The notes: generated from the sequence alone by a model not told the origin. Shown: positions 36,162 through 46,462, counted from the first letter of the stretch. The stretch is 64,000 bases of DNA from Bacteroidia bacterium (GCA_009929375.1 SAAO01000012.1:31164-95163), one strand, 5' to 3'. Program-made: numbers and translations.

Positions 36162-36734
36162 TTATTTTTTAAAATCGAGAACGGTAACAATACGTTCGAA
36201 AATTTCTTCGACTGTACCCATGCCGTTGATGGATTGAAATTTTCCTGCTTGTTTGTAAAAGTCACTTACAGGAGCAGTTTTTACTTCGTAAACCTGTAGT
36301 CGTTTCTGTATTGTTTCAAGGTTGTCGTCGCTGCGGCCCGATGTTTCGCCACGTTTAAGCAGACGTGCAATCAACTCACGTTTTTCAACTTCAATATTCA
36401 GAAAAAAGTCTATCTGGCAATTACGTTCTGCCAGCATGGTTTCAAGTGCTTCTGCCTGTGCCACTGTGCGTGGAAATCCGTCGAGAATGATGCCTTTTCC
36501 TTCGGCTTCGGCATCGATGGCTTTTGTCAGGATGTCGATAATCATTGAGTCGGGAACCAGATTGCCTTTTGAGATGTAACTGTCGGCTTCTTTGCCGAGT
36601 TCACTATCCGATTGAATTTCGTTGCGCAATAAATCGCCTGTCGACAGGTGCTTTAAATTGTATTTTTCTACAATAAGAGCGCTTTGTGTCCCTTTGCCGC
36701 AGCCGGGTGCACCACAAATAATTACATTTAACAT
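36162..36734 (-). CDS. adk: Adenylate kinase
   Basis: A 190-residue kinase that interconverts ATP and AMP with two ADP. The P-loop GAPGCGKGTQS, the AMP-binding region HLSTGDLLRNEI and DGFPRTVAQAE, and the LID RLLKRGETSGRSDDN are present. The LID is the short, zinc-less form. It sits between hpt and obg in a nucleotide/ribosome operon. Confidence 0.97.
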   Translation of the reverse strand: MLNVIICGAPGCGKGTQSALIVEKYNLKHLSTGDLLRNEIQSDSELGKEADSYISKGNLVPDSMIIDILTKAIDAEAEGKGIILDGFPRTVAQAEALETMLAERNCQIDFFLNIEVEKRELIARLLKRGETSGRSDDNLETIQKRLQVYEVKTAPVSDFYKQAGKFQSINGMGTVEEIFERIVTVLDFKK

Positions 36735-36807
36735 CCTGATTATACCTCTTTAAAAAATAATACTATATCGTTTCTTGTTCAGCGTCTGACTGAAAAAAGT
36801 GCCTCTC

Positions 36808-37344
36808 TCAGGCAACCACAGTATAAATATCTTTCAGATTGCGGCCGTATCCGTCGTAGTCGAGACCATAACCCACGATAAAATCGTTAGGGATTTTCAT
36901 TGCTATATAGTCAATCTGAATATCGCGTTGCAAAGCGTCGGGTTTCTGGAGGAAAGTAGCTACGCGAATACTTTTTGCTCCTTTTGCGTTCAGTGAGCTC
37001 AGAATTCGTTCCATTGTAATACCGGTGTCCACAATATCTTCCACAACCACTACGTTGCGGTCGACCACGCTTTCATTCAGTCCGATAATTTCCTTTACAG
37101 CTCCTGTGGTGTATATTCCATCGTACGATGATAATTTTACAAATGTGATTTCGCAGGGAATGTTGACGGTTTTCATTAAATCGCCTGCAAACATAAACGC
37201 ACCATTAAGGACGCAGATAAAAAGCGGATCCTTGTCCACCATATCTCTGTTGATTTCTTCTCCAACTCTTTTTACTGCTGCGAGAATGTCGCTTTCAGGA
37301 ATTGATAACGCAAATTCCTTGTCTTTTATTTGTATATTATTCAT
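36808..37344 (-). CDS. hpt: Hypoxanthine phosphoribosyltransferase
   Basis: A 178-residue purine-salvage enzyme converting hypoxanthine (and guanine) plus PRPP to IMP/GMP. The PRPP loop VVVVEDIVDTGITME and the flexible region KLSSYDGIYTTGAVKEI are typical, as is YIAMKIPNDFIVGYGLDYDGYGRNL. First gene of the hpt-adk-obg-pgeF-B3/B4 run; the gap to adk is 73 bases. Confidence 0.96.
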   Translation of the reverse strand: MNNIQIKDKEFALSIPESDILAAVKRVGEEINRDMVDKDPLFICVLNGAFMFAGDLMKTVNIPCEITFVKLSSYDGIYTTGAVKEIIGLNESVVDRNVVVVEDIVDTGITMERILSSLNAKGAKSIRVATFLQKPDALQRDIQIDYIAMKIPNDFIVGYGLDYDGYGRNLKDIYTVVA

Positions 37345-37704
37345 ACGATAATATTTATTTCTTTAAGCCGTATGCAACGCTTTGGTTAAATTCCTTCATG
37401 CCTTTACAGGATTTCTTTGAATGAATTTTATCACGATCGTTTCATTGCGAGTGGATAAAAAATATTAGGGGAAATTCTGAATTTTCGCGCAAAAGTACAA
37501 AAAAACATCTGTTCCTGAAAGTAATTTTCAATCCTTAAACAGAATCTTCATAACTCTAGCAATTCTTAAAATCAGGAAATGCTATAAAAGAACTGTGTGA
37601 TGCAGGTGCACTTCAATGTGTTTTTTTTATGGCATTTTTATTGCAGTTGTACCTGAAAAATGGTATCTTGGACTGCAAATCTCTGACTTATACATTTGAT
37701 TGGT
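37345..37704. promoter_or_regulatory. Region upstream of the PL8 lyase with two candidate promoters
   Basis: Candidate one is TTG (37641-37643), 20 bases, TATCTTGG (37664-37671), giving a leader of about 25 bases. Candidate two is TTG (37668-37670), 20 bases, TACATTTG (37691-37698), which fits the consensus fully but would start transcription at about the ATG. No gene or repeat is seen in the rest of the stretch. Confidence 0.6.
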
Positions 37705-39843
37705 ATGAAACACACATTTATAATAATCTCTCTTTTATTCTCCGGCATTGTTTGTGCTCCGGCTCAACAATACGATTTCGATTTGTTGATTCAGCGGATT
37801 CAGTCCGATGCTTTTTCGGGAGTGAAAGATCCGGGACTGGTAGATTCCTGGGTTGCTTCACAAAATACTAACGGTAGCTGGAACGACTTTAAATACGGAG
37901 CTCTGACTTCTTCCACCGGAACAAACACCACCGACAATCATGTGTTGCGTCTCTGGAATATGGCTGCTCTGTGCTCGCGAACCGGTCATGCGAAATACGA
38001 CAATGCTACCTATAAACAAGCCATTCTTAAAGGCCTTGAATTCTGGATCAGCTCAGGTACTTCTGATCCTAACTGGTGGTACAACAGAATTTATTTTCCA
38101 AAGAAACTGGGTGAGATTCTTATTTTTATGAGAAAATTCGATGGTTATATTCCTCGCACTTCTGTTTCAGGTATCGATGAACCTGAAATTCTGGCTTCCT
38201 TTCAGCCACAGGCTGTGAAAGATATTACAGTAAACGGGACGGGAGCCAATGCCATCGACATTGCGCTGCATTATATATATCGTGGGATACTTACTCAAAA
38301 TACCAAATTACTCGAAGATACAAGAGATTTATTGGATTTGTCGGCAGCTGAAAAAATTCAGAACGACATGGTGTATCACGACCATGGTCCGCAAATTCAG
38401 ATTTCAAGCTATGGTTGGGTACTTGCCGACGGAATGGTCAGACTTGCTTACTATCTGGGTGGAACACCTGCCGCTTTCGATGTAAACAGTCCGAATTTCA
38501 GCAAACTGGTAAGTTTTATTCGTGAAACACAGATTTCCTCAATCAGAGGTTCAGCATGGGATTTCAGTGTGATGGGCAGAGCTGTGAGCAGAGCTAATGG
38601 AACAAGTGCCGGTGTTGGTTATTTCGTCAAAATAGCGCAAATTATTGATCCTCAGAATGCTGAAATATACAACGATGCTATTGCGCGCATCAATGGCAGT
38701 CGTGCTGTCGATTATAATGTGCGTGAATTTAATAAGCATTATTGGGTGTCGGATTACACGCAGCATGCACGCAAATCCTATCTTTTTGCTGTTCGCAATG
38801 TGTCGACCCGTACCGTGGAGGCTGAAACCGGAAATGGTGAAAATCTGAAGGCCAATTATTTCTCACACGGTGCTACTTTTATTTCGGTGGATGGCAATGA
38901 ATATAAGAATATTATGCCAATCTGGGACTGGAATATGATTCCCGGCACTACTTTTCCCTATTATACTACTTATCCTGCACGAACGACCTGGGGCACAAAT
39001 TATGGCAGCACTCAATTCGTAGGCGGTGTGTCTGATGGAATGCATGGAGCATCTGTACTCGACTTTTCGCACAAGGCTACCCGTGCCAAAAAAAGCTGGT
39101 TCTTTTTCGACAGGGAAATTGTTTGTCTGGGTGCCGGCATTTCGGATAACAGCGGAAACAATGTGCGCACCACTGTAAATCAGACCAAAATGGAAGCACC
39201 TTCATATTATCTGGAGGAAAATTCGGATACAGAGAAAATGAGCAGCGTAAGTTCTTCCACCTATGCCAAAACAAATCTGAAATATCTCCGCAATGGAAAA
39301 ACAGCTTATTTCTTTCCACAGCCCGCTGATTTGAAGTTTAGCATGAAGTCGCAAAGTGGAAGTTGGAAAGATATTAATCAGGATGGTTCGTCCACAGTGG
39401 AATCGGGTTACGTGTTTACACTTTGGTTCGATCATGCTGTGAATCCTGCAAATGCATCTTACAGCTATGTGGTTGTTCCGGGTGTCGATACAAAAGAAAA
39501 AGCGCAGGCTTACAACGTGTCTGATGTTGAAATTCTTGAAAACTCTGTTCAGAAACAGGCTGTGGCTCACAAAGGACTGAACATACTGCAGGTTATCTTC
39601 CATCAGGCGGGCAGTATTGTGTACAACGAAACGCAGATTTCGGTAAACAAACCCTGTGCGCTTATGATGAAAACCGGAGGTGTTGTATCTGTTTCCGATC
39701 CGGCTCAGCAGAATTCTGTAATTATTGTAACCCTGAAACACAAGGAAGTGGAATATAAGAAATATGTTTCGCTGAATACTGCCACAGGTATGGCAGGAAC
39801 TTCGACCACTGTTGATTTTCAGGTACCGACAACTCTGCAATAA
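37705..39843 (+). CDS. Polysaccharide lyase family 8 (chondroitin/hyaluronan-type lyase)
   Basis: A 712-residue exported lyase. I use the ATG at 37705, which begins the signal peptide MKHTFIIISLLFSGIVCAPAQQ; a TTG nine bases earlier is also in frame. The alpha/alpha toroid has NWWYNRIYFPKKLGEIL (Asn and Trp of the active cleft), DMVYHDHGPQIQISSYGWVLADG (catalytic His and Tyr) and later NGTSAGVGYF; the beta-sandwich follows (HGASVLDFSHKATRAKKSWFFFD). It would eliminate uronic acid-containing glycosaminoglycans, xanthan or similar polymers. No sulfatase or transporter is adjacent. Confidence 0.88.
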   Translation: MKHTFIIISLLFSGIVCAPAQQYDFDLLIQRIQSDAFSGVKDPGLVDSWVASQNTNGSWNDFKYGALTSSTGTNTTDNHVLRLWNMAALCSRTGHAKYDNATYKQAILKGLEFWISSGTSDPNWWYNRIYFPKKLGEILIFMRKFDGYIPRTSVSGIDEPEILASFQPQAVKDITVNGTGANAIDIALHYIYRGILTQNTKLLEDTRDLLDLSAAEKIQNDMVYHDHGPQIQISSYGWVLADGMVRLAYYLGGTPAAFDVNSPNFSKLVSFIRETQISSIRGSAWDFSVMGRAVSRANGTSAGVGYFVKIAQIIDPQNAEIYNDAIARINGSRAVDYNVREFNKHYWVSDYTQHARKSYLFAVRNVSTRTVEAETGNGENLKANYFSHGATFISVDGNEYKNIMPIWDWNMIPGTTFPYYTTYPARTTWGTNYGSTQFVGGVSDGMHGASVLDFSHKATRAKKSWFFFDREIVCLGAGISDNSGNNVRTTVNQTKMEAPSYYLEENSDTEKMSSVSSSTYAKTNLKYLRNGKTAYFFPQPADLKFSMKSQSGSWKDINQDGSSTVESGYVFTLWFDHAVNPANASYSYVVVPGVDTKEKAQAYNVSDVEILENSVQKQAVAHKGLNILQVIFHQAGSIVYNETQISVNKPCALMMKTGGVVSVSDPAQQNSVIIVTLKHKEVEYKKYVSLNTATGMAGTSTTVDFQVPTTLQ

Positions 39844-39867
39844 CTTGATGTTCTTAAAATGCGAAGG

Positions 39868-40689
39868 TTATTCTCTGAATGTTCTGTCTAATTCATAAAC
39901 TCCGTAATTGAACAATGCAAAATCATATTTAACGGGATCGATGGGGTCGAAGCTGCGGAGTACGTTTGTGATTTCTTCCACAGCTTTCCAATCGTTTTGT
40001 GTGCGGGTAAGTAATCCGAGTGCACGCGCCACATCGCCTGTGTGTACGTCGAGTGGCAGCATTAGGGCTGAGGCGGGAATGTTTTTCCACAGGCCAAAAT
40101 CAACACCGGATTCGTCGCTGCGTACCATCCAGCGCAGGAACATATTCAGCCGTTTAGCCGAAGAGTTTCGGTTTACATCAGATAAATGTTTTTCGCTGCG
40201 GTTCTCGTGCATTGTTTCAAAAAATACTTTTCTGAACGATATAAGTGCAGCAGCAATACTTTGCTCATTCCGATAGGCTGTGCTGAAAACACCCTCAAGT
40301 CCACCATGCTGTGCATAGATTTTTTGCAGTGAGCGAATGAAAAATCTGCAGTCGACAGCATTGAATGTACGGTGCTTAAAGTCAGAGAATATCTCCAGAT
40401 CGGCTTCTGTGGCGTTCGTGATAAAATCGTGTGGCGCATTGTCCATTTGTGACATCAGCTTTAGTGCATTTTTAATAATGGTGCTACGTTGTCCCCAGGC
40501 GATGGTAGCCGTGAGAAATCCCGAAATTTCGATATCTTCCTTTTTACCAAAAGTATGAGGAATCTGAATGGGGTCGGTTTCAATAAAGTCGAAATGATTG
40601 TAACGGCGATAACGGTCGTCGAGCAGATATTTTATTTCGCTTAATGCTTCGGTTGATAAATTGTGCATTTGGTGTATGTGCTGAAGCAA
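39868..40689 (-). CDS. TIGR02757 family protein (DUF2400)
   Basis: A 273-residue protein from a family conserved in Bacteroidota. Diagnostic stretches are YRRYNHFDFIETDPIQIPHTFGKKEDIEISGFLTATIAWGQRSTIIKNA and RSDESGVDFGLWKNIPASALMLPLDVHTGDVARALGLLTRTQNDW. The helical plan has some likeness to helix-hairpin-helix DNA glycosylases; the real function is not known. The start may be at the first or eighth codon. Confidence 0.88.
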   Translation of the reverse strand: MLQHIHQMHNLSTEALSEIKYLLDDRYRRYNHFDFIETDPIQIPHTFGKKEDIEISGFLTATIAWGQRSTIIKNALKLMSQMDNAPHDFITNATEADLEIFSDFKHRTFNAVDCRFFIRSLQKIYAQHGGLEGVFSTAYRNEQSIAAALISFRKVFFETMHENRSEKHLSDVNRNSSAKRLNMFLRWMVRSDESGVDFGLWKNIPASALMLPLDVHTGDVARALGLLTRTQNDWKAVEEITNVLRSFDPIDPVKYDFALFNYGVYELDRTFRE

Positions 40690-40691
40690 AA

Positions 40692-40725
40692 AAAAGAGAA
40701 GCCGGACAATGCCTGACTTCTCTTT
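40692..40725 (-). terminator. gpmI terminator
   Basis: On the minus strand AAAGAGAAG and CTTCTCTTT pair around a GC-rich interior and are followed by a T-run. It lies 27 bases after the gpmI stop. Confidence 0.8.
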
Positions 40726-40751
40726 TCTGCTTTTATAAAACTATAAAAAAA

Positions 40752-42275
40752 TTACTTTGTAATCAGGCTTTTTCCTGTCATGTCGGCAGGGATATCAATG
40801 CCCAGGATTGTACAAATAGAAGGAGCCACATCGGCCAGAATTCCGTTTGCCACTTTTGCATTTTTATTCTCGGTTACATATACAAAAGGCACCGGATTGA
40901 GTGAGTGCGCTGTGTTTGGCGATCCGTCTTCATTTTCAGCATTGTCGGCATTTCCATGGTCGGCAATAATGATTACTTCGTAGTCGTTGGCACGTGCGGC
41001 TTCCACTACTTCGCCCATACATTTGTCCACAGTTTGTACTGCTTTTACAATAGCTTCGCGAACGCCTGTGTGGCCTACCATATCGCCATTGGCAAAGTTC
41101 AGTGCAATGAAATCAAATTTTTGTTTGTTGAGTTCAGCTACCAGGGCTTCAGCAATTTCAGGAGCACTCATTTCGGGTTTAAGATCGTATGTAGCTACCT
41201 TTGGCGAAGGAATCAGGATACGTTCTTCACCCGGGAATTCAGCTTCGCGTCCACCTGAGAAGAAAAAGGTCACGTGTGCAAATTTTTCTGTTTCAGCAAT
41301 ACGCAATTGTTTCAGTCCGAGTCCCGATACATATTCGCCCATTGTGTTTTGCACGTTGTCTTTGTCGAAAATAACGTTCAATCCTTCGAATGAAGAATCG
41401 TAAGGAGTCATACAGAAATATTCGAGTGGCAGCGTGTGCATGTCATATTCGTGCATATCCTGCTGAGTAAGTACAATGGTAAGTTCTTTTGCACGGTCGT
41501 TGCGGTAGTTGAAGAAGATAACCACATCACCTGCTTCAATTTTAGCAGTCGGATTGCCTTTTTCGTCCACAATTACGATTGGTTTTACAAACTCATCGGT
41601 CACACCTGCATCGTACGAAGCCTGCATAGCTTCCACAGGGTTTGTGGCAGGAGTTCCTTTGGCATTTACGAGCAAATCGTACGATTCTTTTACGCGTTCC
41701 CAGCGTTTGTCGCGGTCCATTGCGTAATAGCGGCCAATCACCGAAGCTATTTTGGTGGTAGTGCCTTTGCTGTAATTATCGAGTTGTTCGATAAATCCTT
41801 TTCCGCTTTTAGGGTCGGTATCGCGACCGTCCATGAAGCAGTGTACATAAGCTTCTGCATTGTAGTCTTTGGCTATGTCAATCAGTTTCAAAAGATGATC
41901 GAGTGAGCTGTGAACGCCACCGTCGGATACAAGTCCCAGAAAATGAATTTTCTTTTTATTATCGCGGGCATACGAATATGCTTTTACAATTGCAGGATTG
42001 TTCAGAATGCTGTTGTCGCGGCAGGCAATGTTGATTTTTACCAAATCCTGATAAACCACGCGACCGGCACCAATGTTAAGGTGACCTACTTCGGAGTTAC
42101 CCATTTGACCATCGGGCAAACCAACGTTTTCACCCGAAGCCTGTAGCTGCGAGTTTGGATAGGTAGCCAACAGAGCATCCCAGTTGGGTGTGGGTGTGTT
42201 GTAAATAATATCGGCTTTCGAATGATTACCCATTCCCCAACCGTCAAGAATCATTAATAATGCTTTTTTGCTCAT
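40752..42275 (-). CDS. gpmI: 2,3-bisphosphoglycerate-independent phosphoglycerate mutase
   Basis: A 507-residue metalloenzyme interconverting 3- and 2-phosphoglycerate in glycolysis and gluconeogenesis. The N-terminal [11 protein letters not shown] binds metal; the phospho-acceptor serine lies in [15 protein letters not shown]. Metal ligands are also seen in [12 protein letters not shown] and [10 protein letters not shown], and the mutase insert in [14 protein letters not shown]. Full length. It has its own promoter and terminator. Confidence 0.97.
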   Translation of the reverse strand: MSKKALLMILDGWGMGNHSKADIIYNTPTPNWDALLATYPNSQLQASGENVGLPDGQMGNSEVGHLNIGAGRVVYQDLVKINIACRDNSILNNPAIVKAYSYARDNKKKIHFLGLVSDGGVHSSLDHLLKLIDIAKDYNAEAYVHCFMDGRDTDPKSGKGFIEQLDNYSKGTTTKIASVIGRYYAMDRDKRWERVKESYDLLVNAKGTPATNPVEAMQASYDAGVTDEFVKPIVIVDEKGNPTAKIEAGDVVIFFNYRNDRAKELTIVLTQQDMHEYDMHTLPLEYFCMTPYDSSFEGLNVIFDKDNVQNTMGEYVSGLGLKQLRIAETEKFAHVTFFFSGGREAEFPGEERILIPSPKVATYDLKPEMSAPEIAEALVAELNKQKFDFIALNFANGDMVGHTGVREAIVKAVQTVDKCMGEVVEAARANDYEVIIIADHGNADNAENEDGSPNTAHSLNPVPFVYVTENKNAKVANGILADVAPSICTILGIDIPADMTGKSLITK

Positions 42276-42333
42276 ATATTCTTCGTTTTTTGTATATTTA
42301 TTCTTAAACTAATACCTTTAGATTTTTGCGTTG

Positions 42334-42363
42334 CAAAAATACTCATTTTTTTGCACATTCAAA
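42334..42363 (-). promoter_or_regulatory. gpmI promoter
   Basis: On the minus strand TTTG (+ 42360-42363), 18 bases, TATTTTTG (+ 42334-42341). The -7 box is part of a perfect short inverted repeat, TTTTTGC-GTT-GCAAAAA (42323-42339). Confidence 0.6.
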
Positions 42364-42448
42364 GAGCGAATGTATCAATAGCTTTATTGATAAACAAAAT
42401 AATACTGTTGTCGGTAAGCATAAAAATCAATAGTCCCGTTTGAAAGTT

Positions 42449-42456
42449 TATCTTTG
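42449..42456 (+). promoter_or_regulatory. -7 box of the lysO promoter
   Basis: TATCTTTG is 26 bases before the ATG at 42482. It excludes the upstream in-frame start at 42440. No clear TTG box is found. Confidence 0.55.
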
Positions 42457-42481
42457 CAGAAAATATTACAGTACAGAATTT

Positions 42482-43402
42482 ATGTTTGTCATTCTGCTTT
42501 TTATGTTTGCCGGTATTTTGTCGGGATATCTGTTCCGAAAAGTACGTATCCGGTTTATCAATGGAATTATTCTAACACTTATCTGGGCACTTTTGTTTTT
42601 ATTGGGGCTGGAAGTGGGGCTCAACGAACAGGTGATTCGCAAATTCGGAACACTGGGACTTGAGGCAATACTCATTGCCGCTTTGGGAACGCTTGGAAGT
42701 ATTGCAGGTGCGCGGTTACTGATGCCACCTGTACGCAATCAGGCTCAGGCAGGAAATGGGTCAGGCTGGAGCAAAAAATCGCTGACCGACGCTTTACACG
42801 GACTGAAAGGTAGCTTGGTAATACTTGCGTTTTTTGTGGCCGGATTACTTTTGGGAATTTTCCGGTTGCTGAGTGAAATTCCGTTTTCTGACGATCTGAG
42901 TTTTTATGTGCTCGAAGCCCTTATGTTTATGGTGGGTTTCAGTATTGGTCATCAGCCCGATACGGTAAAACAATTTCGAAAAATAAAATCGCGTGTGCTT
43001 CTTTTGCCGTTGATGACTGTGCTGGGAACCTGGTTCGGAGCTTTGGTAGCCGCTTTTCTGAGTCGTCATGCGTTGACCGATGTGCTTGCCGTGTCGTCAG
43101 GTTTTGGATATTATTCGTTGTCAGGCATAATGATTACCGAATACAGGGGAGCTGAACTCGGAACACTGGCGCTGCTGGCTAATATTGCCCGCGAGATTCT
43201 GGCTCTTTTGCTGGCTCCGCTTATGGTAAGATATTTCGGAAAACTGGCTCCCATTTCGGCCGGAGGAGCCACAACTATGGATACCACTTTTCCGATTATT
43301 ATGCAAACTTCAGGGCGCGAATATGCCATTGTATCCATTTATCATGGATTTATTGTGGATTTTTCAGTACCCTTCCTGGTCAGTTTGTGGTGTCTGTTGT
43401 AA
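42482..43402 (+). CDS. lysO: LysO-family lysine exporter (DUF340)
   Basis: A 306-residue inner-membrane protein with about eight helices. The small N-terminal half (MFVILLFMFAGILSGYLFRK ... LLFLLGLEVGLNEQVIRKFGTLG) and the larger C-terminal half (FVAGLLLGIF, VSSGFGYYSLSGIMITE, ANIAREILALLLAPLMVRYFGKLAPISAGGATTMDTTFPIIMQTSG) are those of LysO, which exports lysine and its toxic analogues. The substrate is inferred from family. Monocistronic, divergent from gpmI. Confidence 0.88.
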   Translation: MFVILLFMFAGILSGYLFRKVRIRFINGIILTLIWALLFLLGLEVGLNEQVIRKFGTLGLEAILIAALGTLGSIAGARLLMPPVRNQAQAGNGSGWSKKSLTDALHGLKGSLVILAFFVAGLLLGIFRLLSEIPFSDDLSFYVLEALMFMVGFSIGHQPDTVKQFRKIKSRVLLLPLMTVLGTWFGALVAAFLSRHALTDVLAVSSGFGYYSLSGIMITEYRGAELGTLALLANIAREILALLLAPLMVRYFGKLAPISAGGATTMDTTFPIIMQTSGREYAIVSIYHGFIVDFSVPFLVSLWCLL

Positions 43403-43413
43403 GCTGACTTGTT

Positions 43414-43830
43414 TTAGTTGTTTTCCACGTAACTTTTAAAATTGTTGAGTATCACCTGCCAGCCTTCACGCTGTAACTCCACAGGGTTTTCGGTTTCGGC
43501 ATCGAAGCACACCGAAATATTGGTTTGTTGTTGATCGTCGGTCATGCTGACTGATACTTCGCGACCATCCGGCATTATATACACAAACTTTTCATTCTCT
43601 GTGATTTCGCTGTATGTGGCTTCAAAGTCAAATCCAAAACTGCCATCTTTTGCTTCCATTCGTGCGATATATTTTCCACCCACTTTCATATCGTTGCTTG
43701 CCGAAGGACAATGCCAGTCGGGTGAAGCAAAATTCCATTTTGTAATGTGAGAAGCCTGAGTGTAATAATCCCATACTTTCTGCCGGTTGGCTGAAATGCG
43801 GGCTTGTATGGTTATCTTAGTTGTTTCCAT
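43414..43830 (-). CDS. SRPBCC domain protein (AHSA1-like)
   Basis: A 138-residue START-like protein of the activator-of-Hsp90/SRPBCC family. The start TTKITIQARISANRQKVWDYYTQASHITKWNFASPDWHCPSASNDMKVGGKYIARMEAKDG is typical of this group, ending in a C-terminal helix (REGWQVILNNFKSYVE). Such proteins bind hydrophobic ligands; a function cannot be set from sequence. Confidence 0.87.
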   Translation of the reverse strand: METTKITIQARISANRQKVWDYYTQASHITKWNFASPDWHCPSASNDMKVGGKYIARMEAKDGSFGFDFEATYSEITENEKFVYIMPDGREVSVSMTDDQQQTNISVCFDAETENPVELQREGWQVILNNFKSYVENN

Positions 43831-43947
43831 TCTGTTCTGATTTTATTTTAAATGACTGAAAATTAAAACAAAGAGTTTTGTGAAAATGTTCAGATTGACT
43901 TTTAGGTCAGGTCTTTGCCGGATTTTGGACTTATGTCACATGATGCA

Positions 43948-43991
43948 AAAATCCCCGTATAAATGAGTTCATTCATTTATACGGGGATTTT
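43948..43991 (-). terminator. Terminator of the TonB-dependent receptor gene
   Basis: AAAATCCCCGTATAAATGA pairs perfectly with the sequence ending in ACGGGGATTTT around a five-base loop. It starts 21 bases after the receptor stop. A/T on both sides makes it usable in both directions. Confidence 0.85.
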
Positions 43992-44011
43992 CTATTGTGG
44001 TTGATGAATGA

Positions 44012-46462
44012 TTATTCCATGCTATCCATGTTCATTTCCTGCGATTCCTGACGGCGTTCGGTACGTTTTGGTTTCATGTTTCCAAAGTTGTAAGTGGCGG
44101 TAAGACCAATCATACGACCGTGAAAATATGAATTGTTTACCTGGTAGAATCCGTTTCCGTAAGTGATTGAATTACGGCTGCGGCTGTTCAGCAGGTCGCG
44201 AACCATTAGGTTCAGACTCAGATTACGGTTGAGGAAAGTCTGACGCACGCCAAGGTCGATAGAGTAGCTGGCTGTCTGTCGTCCCTGTGCCACAAGTCGT
44301 GGAGACGAATAATCGCCCGTGATCTGTGCTGAGGTGGTTTTACCCAACATAATGTTCGCCATTACGCGTCCGCTCCAGCTAAACATTTCCTGTGCAGGAA
44401 TGACAGCTGTCAAAGCCGGATTGTAAATGCTTGTAATGGAATCTTCGTCCATGGTGCTGTAATAAAAGTTGAGCGACGAGGTGAGATTTACGATTTTGAA
44501 TAATCGGTTTTTGGCTACCAGTTCAAGTCCGGTGCTGTTCGATTTTGATACGTTCATCCATGTGTTTTCGAGCGTTCCATTGTTTGCAAAGCGTACATTT
44601 TGCATCACATCGTCGGTGAAACGATAATAAGCCGATGCGGACACACTGTGATTGTCCCACGATTTCAGATAGTTGAATTCGAACGATGAAGTAAGCTCAG
44701 GCAACAAATCGGGGTAACCAAACGAAATGCTGGTGGAGTCGGAATAATCGCGGAAAGGATTTATTTCGCGACCACGCGGACGGTTGATTCTTCTTGTGTA
44801 GTTGAGCTGAAGTTCATTGTTTTTGGGCAGTGTATACGAAAGGTAAGCGCTTGGGAACAGTTGTAAAGCGGGTTTGTAATCACTTTTTCCGGTTGCCGGA
44901 GCTCCGTTCAGATTGTAGTATTTGTTTTCCCATTCTTTCAACTGATATTCACCGCGCAAACCAGCCTGTACACTCAGCTGATTGAAGCGACTTCCGTAAG
45001 TAACGTAAGCCGAATGAATCTGTTCGCTGTAGTCAAATTCGTTATAATAAGAATTGATGGCAGCGTTTGTTGTGTTGTCGATGGCAGAAGCAGGACTTGT
45101 GCGTACTTCGTCCTTGGTTTGCCAGCCGGCTTCGAGACGTGTGTTCTCACCGAATTTCTGTGTGTAATCAATTTTGAATAACCACTGACTGTTACCTCCC
45201 GTCATTAGCTGTGTAATGTTTGAGGTAGTGTTTCCTGTGGCATCTTTTTGCACATAAGTATTTTTTTCGTCGCGGGCATGCGATGAGTACGACAAACTTG
45301 TCATGATATTCGAACCTTTTTTGTCGATGTCGTATTTGTGATCCAGCGATACGTTATAACTTTTTCGACCTCCATCGTCCATATTTACACGGTCGAATTT
45401 ACGAAGCGTATTATTTTGATTGTCAGTAAGTAAGTTTCCGATATTTGTTTCGCCGTAACCACCGCCCAACATACCAAAGCCCGAAAGGCTTATGGTGTTT
45501 TTGTCGTTGAAACGATAATCGATTCCAGCACGTGTGAACATACCATTGAATCCGCGTTTCATTTCAGTGTCCTGATTCAGTATAGTCGTGTCGTTTGCCG
45601 AATAGTTTTCGCGCATCACATCGCTTCCACCTACAAAATTCATTTTACGATATCCAATATTCAGATAAGCATCAATTTTACCGCTGCTGTAGTTAATGTT
45701 AGCACCAAGTGTTCCTCCCGGAGCAGCTCCCTGTGCCCACATTCCTCCTGCCGATACACTACCGTAGTATCCGGCTTTACGGTTCTTTTTCAATACAATA
45801 TTGATAATACCTGAAGTGCCCTCGGGATTAAATCGAGCCGAAGGATTGGTCATCACTTCAATAGACTCTATGCTTTCGGCAGGCATTTGTTGCAGAATTT
45901 GAGCGCGGTTGTCGGCAGTCAGTCCCGACGGTTTTCCGTTGATCCAGACTTCCACACTTGAACTGTTGCGAAGTGAAATATTTCCCTCTGTATCCACATC
46001 CACCGACGGAATGTTTTGTAAAACCTCACTGGCCGAGCCTCCGCCTGCAGCAATATTCTGATCGACAGAGAAAACTTTTTTGTCGATATCGAAACGCATT
46101 TGAGTTCCCTGAGCAACCACTTCCACTTCTTTCAGCGCTTTACTGTTTTCCTGAAGTTTTATCACGCCCATATTCAGTTCCTTATTGGTAACACTCAAAG
46201 GTAGTTCAATAGGATTGTAGCCTACAAACGTGATTTTCAGAGTGTATTTCCCATTGGGAACGTTAGGCAGGAGGAAATTTCCCTTTTCGTCGGACACAAC
46301 GCCCGCAGCCGGTGTTTCGCTGTTGGGCTTCACAAGTGCAATGTTTACATAGTCGAGTGGGGCTTGTGTAGTTGCATCCACAATTTTACCTCTGATGGTT
46401 TGCAGGGCAAAAGCCGAAACTGCAAATAGTGCCAGCAGCAATGTGCTGAGAATCTTTTTCAT
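44012..46462 (-). CDS. TonB-dependent receptor-like outer-membrane protein
   Basis: An 816-residue outer-membrane barrel. I use the ATG at 46462, which starts the signal peptide MKKILSTLLLALFAVSAFA; the frame extends 25 codons further upstream. A carboxypeptidase-like regulatory domain (QTIRGKIVDATTQAPLDYVNIAL, about 20-110) is followed by a plug (VEVVAQGTQMRFDIDKKVFSVDQNIAAGGGSASEVLQNIPSVDVDTEGNISLRNSSSVEVWINGKPSG) and a beta-barrel with aromatic strand ends. The C-terminal end is not the usual Phe. It belongs to the outer-membrane beta-barrel family; the cargo is unknown. No SusD partner is next to it. Confidence 0.92.
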   Translation of the reverse strand: MKKILSTLLLALFAVSAFALQTIRGKIVDATTQAPLDYVNIALVKPNSETPAAGVVSDEKGNFLLPNVPNGKYTLKITFVGYNPIELPLSVTNKELNMGVIKLQENSKALKEVEVVAQGTQMRFDIDKKVFSVDQNIAAGGGSASEVLQNIPSVDVDTEGNISLRNSSSVEVWINGKPSGLTADNRAQILQQMPAESIESIEVMTNPSARFNPEGTSGIINIVLKKNRKAGYYGSVSAGGMWAQGAAPGGTLGANINYSSGKIDAYLNIGYRKMNFVGGSDVMRENYSANDTTILNQDTEMKRGFNGMFTRAGIDYRFNDKNTISLSGFGMLGGGYGETNIGNLLTDNQNNTLRKFDRVNMDDGGRKSYNVSLDHKYDIDKKGSNIMTSLSYSSHARDEKNTYVQKDATGNTTSNITQLMTGGNSQWLFKIDYTQKFGENTRLEAGWQTKDEVRTSPASAIDNTTNAAINSYYNEFDYSEQIHSAYVTYGSRFNQLSVQAGLRGEYQLKEWENKYYNLNGAPATGKSDYKPALQLFPSAYLSYTLPKNNELQLNYTRRINRPRGREINPFRDYSDSTSISFGYPDLLPELTSSFEFNYLKSWDNHSVSASAYYRFTDDVMQNVRFANNGTLENTWMNVSKSNSTGLELVAKNRLFKIVNLTSSLNFYYSTMDEDSITSIYNPALTAVIPAQEMFSWSGRVMANIMLGKTTSAQITGDYSSPRLVAQGRQTASYSIDLGVRQTFLNRNLSLNLMVRDLLNSRSRNSITYGNGFYQVNNSYFHGRMIGLTATYNFGNMKPKRTERRQESQEMNMDSME

